From Talpa occidentalis (taxonomy: Eukaryota; Chordata; Mammalia; Eulipotyphla; Talpidae): a DNA stretch of 64,000 bases. Each line of letters opens with the position of its first letter. The first letter of the stretch is position 1. A model generated the notes under the pieces. It had not been told where the DNA came from. It did no database searches and saw only the letters and a list, made by a program, of their open reading frames with translations. Positions 53,301 to 63,300 of the stretch are shown one piece after another. The DNA is taken from positions 70,911,683 through 70,975,682 of the forward strand of contig NW_023601433.1 in assembly GCF_014898055.3 (NCBI RefSeq). The letters run 5' to 3'. A program made the position numbers and the translations under genes.

Positions 53301-56300
53301 AGCTACTTTGTTTGGGGGGATGTAAAAATGGAGGATTTATTTCAGCAAGGATAGCTAGCAGCTACTGAGAAATTTAAAAGTCAAGGTAAAACTGTCTGCA
53401 ACATTCGAGTAAACACAGATTCCACCTGTGCTAGAGGAGGGTGAAGAGAAAGGTTGATGAAACAGGTGTGGGAGTTAAGTATATACTGATAGAATGGTCA
53501 TGTCACAAGCATATGTGTGGAAAGCAGAGGTAGTCTGAGTCCAGAAGAATAAAACAATGATACTGTGAATGCTGCTATAGAAGTAACAATACAGCCACCT
53601 GAAAACAAGAACTTTTGTTTTGTTTCACAGTAATGGCTGCAGTTTTGCAAAATTTGTGATGTTTTTGTCATGAATAAAGTTATGGTTTCTTTGTTGGATG
53701 TATCCATCTAACCAAAAAAGTCCAAGAAATTTAGTCTTTGCTTTACAATATAGTATACCTGTACCTTTCCCATATATTTACATCATACTCATGGCTCTCA
53801 CTAAGAAAAATGCTGAATAAACCTAGAAACATTATTGTTCTATTGGATGCTGCCTTTCTAGAGTCCATGAAACTTAGCAGATATTTCTGTTAAAACATTC
53901 TTCATTTGGATAAGTTACAACCCAGTTGAATTTACTTATTCTTTAAATAAAATCTTCTCAGGATAAATTTTAGTTGCCTGCTAAATGTCAGTAGGCTGAC
54001 AGTTGCTTCTGTCTGCTTGTCTGGGGGTCTTCATCTCTGCCTGTACTATGTGGATGTGTGTGTTATTATGGGTGTGTGCCATTTCTTTTATCTTTTCTTT
54101 TTGACTGAGGTCATTCTGTTTTGTTTTAAAGCTTCTTTTTCAGACACTTGACTTTTTTTTTTTGACAGTTATCCTCTTAAATTCTCAGTGTATCTTGCTA
54201 TGGACACTTGTGTCCTGATTATATTGACTATTGAAATTCTGGCTAAAATGAAGGAAAAATTACTCTGCTCTCCTTATTGGCCCCAGCTTTATACTAACAA
54301 TATTTCCTTTAGAAATATTTAGAAATCATATGTCAAAAAGACATATGAATAAAGAATTCTTTTATACCTATTTTATTTACAACCTACCTAATTTATACCT
54401 ATTCTATAATATCTACACCTACCTTGCCATTTGCAACAACATGGATGAAACTGGAGGATATGCTAAATGAAATAAATTATAAACACCAGTGATGTCATTC
54501 ATATGTAGACTATAAAGAAACAAAACAAAGGAACAGACAAAACTAAACCAAAACAAACCCTAGAAATATGATTGCAGAATCGAGAGTCTAAAGGCGCAAG
54601 GTGGGAGGTGGGGAACAGATTGGGGGAGGTAGCCCAGTGGTTCATGGTGGAGGTTATGGATTCTTCGGTGGTGGATATAGTGTTGTGACATACATCTGAA
54701 GAGGTGTGAATCTATTTCCCTAATCATATACAGTGTTGTAAACCAATGTTACGCCAATAAAAAAAAGTTACAGAAAAAATTTGAATGATAAATGATAATT
54801 CCAATTTGTTTCACAGGTATGAAGGTATCTGAAAGTGGTTCCCTTTTCCAACTTTTGTGCCCTTTTTATTTTTTATTTTATTTTTTTAAAAGATTTATTT
54901 ATTTATGTATACAAGAACTGGGGTGCAGGTCAGAGGTGTGGGGGGAGGTGAGAGGATTCACCAGAGACAAAGTAGGAAACAGAACAGGCATATTGACTAA
55001 AATACACTGCTGAGGGGAGCAGTGGGTGAGGCAAGAGAGGTCTGCTGCACCATGTGGGTAGCTCCCTGGCCGGGGATCAAACTGGTGCTGCAGTGGCTGC
55101 GGATAGCTTCATAGATTGCGTCTTAACCCCTTGCGCCACCAGGGAGGCCCTTTTGTGCCCTTTAAACACTACTTTAGTATCAATAAACACATGTCAAAAT
55201 TTTCCTTTAACATCATAGTTTTCTATTTTCTTTAATATTAGTGCCTTTAGTTTCATGCATATTTTTTTGATTATTTGTATGTATTTTTATATGAAGCTTA
55301 TAGAAAATAATTTTCAAGATGAGAATACTTTAATATACTTGAAGCTTTTCTAAGGGAGTATGCACATTAAGTATGTAATTAATATGCACATTAGGGTAGT
55401 ATCTATAAATGAACTTCAGATCTCAAGATTATTATTTTTTGTTTTAAGATTTATTTATTCATGCATACAACTGGGGTGTAAGCCAGAGGTGCAGTGGGGT
55501 GAGAGGATTCACCAGAGAGAGTGGGAGCAGAACAGGCAGATGTACTGAAATACACTGCTGAGGGGAGCAGCGGGCGAGACAGGAGAGGTCTGCTGCTTCA
55601 TGTGGGTTAGCTCCTTGGCCTGCCAGGAATCAAACTCATGCTGCAGTGGCTGGTGATAGCTTGATAGTGCTGTCTTTAATCCCTACACCACCAGGGAGGC
55701 ACAGATCTCGATATTATTGATAAATAAATTAGAATTATTAAATTATTTGACACTAGTGCAGATAAGATTAACAGTTTGTGATTTCACAAGATTGTTTTAT
55801 TTCTATTACAGATACTTGAAACTATGCCTATGACTGAGAAAGTGGAAGAATTGCTGCATGTCATAGGTCCATTTTATGAAATTGTAGAGGACAAAAAAAG
55901 TGGCAGAAGTTCTGATTTAACTTCAGGTTGGACTGTTTTTTCTTAGTTTTTAATTTAGCAGCTAATACATATGCATGCATTAAAGTTTATATGTCTAATT
56001 TTTTTTTTTACTTTCACATGCCAGTCCGATTGGAGAAAATTTCTAAATACTTAGAAGGTAGGCAAAATGAAATCCATGTAAAAATTTTGTTTAAAACATA
56101 CATGCTTAAAAAATTCAGCACAAATTTATATAACTTAAAAACTTCTATTTTTAAATTTTTTTAATATTTATTTTTATTTATTTATATACACAAGAACTAG
56201 GATGTAGGCCAGAAGTGTGGGGGATGAGAGGATTCACCATAGACAGAGTGGGGAGCATAATAGGAGGATCTACTGAAATACACTGCTGAAGGGGTAGCAG

Positions 56301-59300
56301 AGGAGATAGGAGAGGTCTGCTCCGCAATGTGGGTAGCTCCCTGGCAGGCCGAGGATTGAACTTGTGCTGCAGAGGCTGTGGATAGCTTCATAGGTTGTGT
56401 CTTAACCCCTGCACTACCAGGGAGGCCCCTGAAAGTATCAATTTTTTTACTGAAAGCTACATTAGTTTTTGTTGAAGATCTTACATAATCTATAGTATAT
56501 ATAATGTATTACTTTGGCAAAATTAGAAAGCTGCATTTCAAATCCTCTGGATTCAAATGTTGTAAGAGATAAAGAACTGTACCATAATTTAACCTGTATC
56601 ATTCAAATGGACAGTTAGTTTGTTTCTTTCGGTTTTCAAAAAATGTCATTGAGACTAACCATGAGCAACTATCATTTTATATATGTGGAAGTATGTCGAT
56701 AGGATATATTAGAAGTGTAATTTCTGGATCCAAGGATATGGGTATTTAATGGGTATTTGCATCTTTTAAGATACTGACAAATTGTAAGACACTTTGCAAT
56801 TTTAACTTTTGTTATTCAAACAAAGAATCTTGCTAAAAGTAACCAGGTGTATTTGCAGTATAACTTTACCTATTTGTGTAGTGGGCTTTTTCAACATATA
56901 CGTAATTAGTAAGTTTGGAAATCGGGAAATATGAGCTGTTTATTATTTGGATCGCTCACATTTCCAAATAAATTTTTGAATCAGCCAATCAGTTTTTGCA
57001 AAAAAAGTCAACTGGTATTTGGTAGGATTTGTAATGATTTGTAGAGTAATCATTTGTAATCATTTGGGAGAGTATAGTTATCTCAACTGCATTGTCTTCT
57101 AGTCCATTTAGATCTTCTTTGATTTCTTTCAACAATGTCATTTGCACATATAATTTGTACACTCTTTCATCAACTGTATTGCTAATAAGAATTCTTTATG
57201 CTGCTATTATAAATTGAATTACTTTTCAATTTAATTTTCAAATTATTAGTTTGTAGAACTATAATTGATTTTTTTGTATGTTGATCTAATATATCCTGTG
57301 ACCTCATTGAGCCATTTTTTAGTTCCAATAGTTTCTTTTTCTTCCTTTTGTTTTTCTTTGTAGATTCCTTAGGCTTTTCTATATACAAGAGCATGTCATC
57401 TGCAATGAGAGATCATTTCTTTCCAGACTGGATGGCTTTATTTTTCTTGCCTAATTTCCTGGGCTAGGACTTGCAGTTTAATATTAATTAGATGTGACAG
57501 AAGCAGACATCTTTGTCTTATCCATTATCTTAGGAACAGAACTTTCAGTTTTTTTAACATTGCGTATTCTTCCGGTTGTGAAAGTTCATACATGCAGTTC
57601 ATCAGATTAAGGAAATTCTTTTGAATTCTTAATTTTTTCACCATTATTATCATTAAAAAGTGTTGAGTTTTGTTAAGTTTCTTTTCTCTATCTATGATTA
57701 CAATCACTTGGTTTTATCCTTTAGTCTGCAATGTAGTGTGGGGTTTTGTTGTCATTAATTGTTATACTTGCTTTTTCTGGTTGTCAGGGGAAAAGTAAGA
57801 GAAACTTTCAAAAACAATCCTGCTCCCATGATTCTCTAAGAGGGTAATAGGACATAATATTTATGATAGGGTTGAATTTTTACTCTTTGCATCTAATCAT
57901 TAGTTAGACTTAACAAGAGCATAGACCTGGTTATTTAAGATGTATGGAGATTTTGAAATTTAATACGTTATTTGGGATGCAGAAAAGCATCCAAAACATT
58001 TGTGTAAGTAAAAATCAAGACCAAAAATTTATGAAGATCACTGTTTTTGACCAGTAGGCACTTAAGATCAATAGTATCTTAAAGAGTTGATGAAAATATC
58101 ATTCCCTATACCATATGTGCTACATTACTATCACATGGGAGCTTTATGAAAGTGCAGAATCTTAGATCACTCCAGACTTACTGATTCGGAGTCTGCATTT
58201 TAACTGATTCCTATGCATACTGTGTTTGAGGAGCTCTTATGTATTCTCAAAATATGACTTTGGGTGATAGGACAATTTTCCTTTTTAGGTGATTGGTTAT
58301 TTTATCTGATAATTAAAAAAAATAAATATGAAGACACAGTAGTGTCAGTTGTGCACTTGGATTCCTAAAGGCATGTGAATTGCTAAAGGTAATAAAAGGA
58401 TACAAAATTTTAAACATAGCCCAACTATAATACTGATAAGACTGTTGTTAGAGCCAAAAAATGTTATGTTTTCAGCATGCTAGCACATAGCAATTATCTC
58501 TTCAGTTACTTTGTATACAGATCATTCACTTCTAACTTCACTGTTTTGATTGATGTTAACTTAAAAATAATTTATCCTCTGTTTTGTTCAGAAAAGTTTT
58601 ATAATAGATTTATCATTTTTGTTGTAAACTGATACTTGGAGGAATATATTTGTGCCATGTATGGATATTTATAGTAAAAAAAAAAGAGTACTATTAATGA
58701 TCAAAATTCTAACTTTTAATTCAAAATTATTTTATCAGTTATCTATCAATTATACATTGTTGTATGTCAAAGTATTAGTCATTAAGTGGTCATTCTCTGT
58801 TTTAGATCTGGGTAATGTACTAACTTCTACTCCAAATGCCAAAACTGTTAATGGTAAAGCGGAAAGCAGTGATAGTGGAGCTGAGTCTGAAGAAGAAGAG
58901 ACCCAAGAGGAAGTGAAAGGAGCAGAACAAAATGATAATGGTAATCTTTGGATGATAGGCTACAATTTTAATAAAATAACAATTTTATTAGATAAAAGGA
59001 TATGGGGAGGTTTGGGCTATTTTGAATTATATGCAATTAGCGCATATGGTGGAATCTAGGCTGTTGACCCAGTAACCAGCTTTGTTATGGTTACTGGGTC
59101 TACAACAGTGTCTAGGGACAACCAGCCTATGCATAGATATTACTTGAAACTACATGTTAATTGAAGTCTAACCCAATAGGCCACTCCTCTGAATATAATA
59201 CCTGAAATGCTATATTAGAAATAGATTCCTTTAAGGAATTGTTTCCAATATGAATATGTATATGTTACCAAGAAAGGGAGACAAGTTAGACTTTCATTAT

Positions 59301-60345
59301 CTTGTCAAGAATAGAACTGAATCCAGAAAATAGGATGCAAGCAGAAGTTTTGATGAAGAGGGAACCCTGGAATCTTGGGTTACTGCATAGAATGGGCCTT
59401 GTTAGTAACAAAGCCAGTTATTCTTGGGAAGGCCATTTTAGAAAAGGGAGGCAGAAAGACACTAACACAAACCACACTTCTTAGTTTTGCTTTACTTTAC
59501 AGTAGGGTATGACGAACAGTACCTTTTCTTTTTTCTTTTTGTTAAAGATTTATTCTATCTATCTATGCATACAAAAAGTGAGGTGCAGGCCAGAGGTGTG
59601 GGAGGTGAGAGGACCCACCAGAGACAGAATAGGCAGATCTACTGAAATAACTGCTGAGGGAAGGAGTGGGTGAGACAGGAGAGGTCTGCTGTGCCATGGG
59701 GTTAGCTTGCTGGCAGGGGGGGATCGAGCTCCTGTCGCAGTTGCTAGCGATAGCCTAATAGTGCTGAGACCTTAACCCCTGTGCCACCAGGGAGGCCCGA
59801 ACAGTACCTTTCCTGAAGGATGATTTTATTGGCTCTGTGGAGCTCTTTGTACTTCTGCGTCTCATAGAGCAATTTGCTTATGCTAAAAAGGAATTCAGGG
59901 ATTGACAGAGATTCAATGTAGGAAATCCTCAAAGGGATTAAAGTAGGTGATAAAGTTATTACTTGATATTACAACATAGTATGCAGAAGCTTTTCTACTG
60001 TGAACCTTTATCTCTCCTTTTTCTTTTTTCATAAAAGATAAAATGACGAAATCCACAGACCATAAGAATTTGGAAATTGTCACTAATGGCTATGATAAAG
60101 ACAGTTTTGTTCAGGATGTACATAATGACATTCAGGTCACTTCTCTGAAAGACAGAAGTGCTGAAGAAGTTAAATCAGTAGACCAAAACTTGGAGAAAAC
60201 TAGAAAAACTGTCTCTACCCACCAAGGTATTGTGCCATAATAATTATTTATCCAGAGTCTTTTGTATGAATGGAATATTCTTTTTTTTTTAAATGGGAAA
60301 TACAGCCTTACTCTATTTATTTATTTATTTATTTGTTTTACAGAT

Positions 60346-60389
<44 letters not shown>

Positions 60390-63300
60390 GCACTGGGTAC
60401 AGTCAGAAGCGCAGGAGGGTGAGAGAATTCACCAGAGCCAGAGCGGGGAGCAGAGCAGGCAGAAGGACCAAAGTACACTGCTGAGGGGAGCAGCAGGAGG
60501 CAGGAGCGGTCTGCCCGCCATGTGGGGCTCTCCTCCGGTGGCCGGGGAGCAGCCGGGAATCGAACCAGTGCTTCAGAGGCTGCGGGCAGCTTCCCCACCC
60601 AGCGCTCAACCGCTGCACCACCGGGGAGGAATATTCTTTTAATAATTTTGTACTTAGGAATAGTTTAGAACTTTAAAAGCCTTTATTCAATAATATTTTA
60701 GGGTTTGTTAATATTATAAGGGTTTATTTATAGCTTTGAAGGATAGTAAATCAGGGCCAGGGCTTTTATGTTTCATTGAAGTTTTTTTTTTTAAGATTTA
60801 TTTATTTATGCAAGAATTGGGGTACAGGCCAGATGCATGGAAGGGTGAGAAGATTCACGAGTGACAGAGCGGGGAACCCAACAGGCAGACTGAATGAAAT
60901 ACACTGCTGAGGGGAGCAGCGGGTGAGACAGGAGAGGTCTGCTGCGACATGTGGGATTCTCCCAGGCAGGCCGTGTTTGAACCCGTGCTGCAGAGGCTGC
61001 AGCCAGCCTCACAGTGTGGCACTCAACCGCCTGCGCCACCAGGGAGGCCCTCATTGAGATGTTTTTAATGTGTCTTATATGGCATTTGAAAATAAATCTT
61101 TGAAATATTTAGTGTGTTTTTGGAGCAGATATTCTTTATTTGTTGTTGTTGTTTACAAATACACTAAAGATTCATTCAAGCTGCCAGAACTGGATGCAAT
61201 CCTGGGCCATAGATCTGCAAACTCCTTTTTGTAATTGGTCCTGTTATGTCAGTATCTTTCATCTTGCCTTTATTGCTTACTATGACTCCAGTATTATCTT
61301 CAAAATAGAAAAATATACTGTCTTTTGTATGATTTTCTTTGTTGAGATACCTCCTGCTGAATGTGCCTTCTTCCTGCACTCTGGTTTGCTTTTCTTGACT
61401 ATGACCTTTTATAATACCCCACACACCAGCAGCAGGTGGTCTGGTCTGTCATTCATTCCTTGATCCCCTTCACAGAGGTGTTGTACAAATTCTTGGCTCC
61501 TATGGTGTCAGTACAGTTAATTGTGGCTCCTACTGGAGAATCTAAAGAAATTAGAATTTTATACCAGAGGACCTGCCACATCTCCTCCTGACATCTTAAA
61601 TACTGGGAAGAGACAAAAATTGAAATGCTTATTTTTTTTCCTGAGGTTTCTTTTAACCAAAATCTCTGATCATCTATTTTTTTTCCAATCAGCAACATGA
61701 ATTATGGTCTTTTTATATCTTAGAACTGTAGGGAATGTGCCTATTGTATGTAATGGTGAATTAACAACATTGCTGCAATTCAGTTGAGAAATCAAGATGT
61801 ATCATTTCTTAATGTAATAACCAAACTTGCATAGTTTTATCCCAGATGTAGGCCTCTTACCTGGTAGTCAGTTTTCTGTTACAAGTTTAAGTTTTTGTAA
61901 GGTTTGATCTTGACAGCATCTTTCCGTAACACCTTATAAAAGATTTTAAAGTTTTAGTAAGTTAAAAAAAAAATGTGACTTAGTAAAATAAATTTGTTTC
62001 CCAGCATGAAAATACTATAGAGTTGATAAATTTTGAAATGGAATAAATGTATATTTTTCTTGAAGAATAACCATCTGTATATTTGTTCATATTTAGATGT
62101 GAATGATGACTATATTGAAGATGTTTCAGGAATTCAGCATTTGACAAGTGATTCTGACAGTGAAGTTTACTGTGATTCCATGGAGCAATTTGGACAAGAA
62201 GAGGTAAAAATAACATTTTTTTTAATCGGTGATTTTCAAAGTGGTATATTAGAATTCGGTAAACAACTTCTATTAATAGAAGATTTACATGCTGTTCATC
62301 ACTTTGAAAACATACCTCTAAAATGTTTAAACATTTGTATTTTTAATTATTTCTGTGAATTAAAAAATAAAAAATTTCTGTATTATTAAAAATATTTAAA
62401 TATGTTATAATTTATAATGTAACAAGTGATACGGGACAAGGGAGCAGAGAGTGAACTCTGCTAGTCTCTGTGCTTGAAACATGGATTGTTTACTGATGTT
62501 ATATCCTTTCCCCATCACTGTTCTAACATAATTTTAGTGTGTCTTATAGAAAATCATTTATCTTTTGCCTCTCTAAATCAATGGTTTTAATTTTATTTTT
62601 TTTCTCTTTGTGTTTTTCTCTTTTCAGTACATAATACAATGAAATCTACCTCTTAATTTGGTCAAATGTCAAATTTTAAAAGCACACGAATAAAAAACTT
62701 TTTAAGTAAGGTTAAACACAAATGAATAGCATAGATGGAAAAATAATTGTGAGAAAACCAAGCCGAGAATGAGCTGAAATGAATGAAAAACAGAAATAAG
62801 TAGTGATTAGAATCCAGAATCTCTTTTATTTATTTCTTTTGTAAAAGATTTGTTTTGGGAAAGCTAATGAAAAAGGACTACATAGGGATAAATCTCAGTA
62901 ATTATCTGGCTATTGCACTCCCCACATTCACTGCTCCTTTATAGTTACATGCTGTCCTCATCGCCACACCTTTGACTTATACTCTTTTGTTCAAGTCTTA
63001 GTTGATATAATTTCCTTGAGGAAGACTGCCCTGACCAAACCTCCACCCAAACCAAGTATGTGTTAGTTGATCTCTGTGTGTGCTGCCTGTATACATATTT
63101 TTTATAATATTTATCAAACTATGCTGCAATGATTTTGCTTCTTTACCTCCCTTACTAAGACTTGAAGCTTCTTGCAGATAGGGAATCTGTCTCTTTCTTC
63201 CTAGTATTCCCAGAGTTAAGCATAGTAACTAGGATAAGAATAGACATTTAAATGTTTCTTAGATGAATAACGGACTCACAAGAAAAATTCATTGCCAAAA

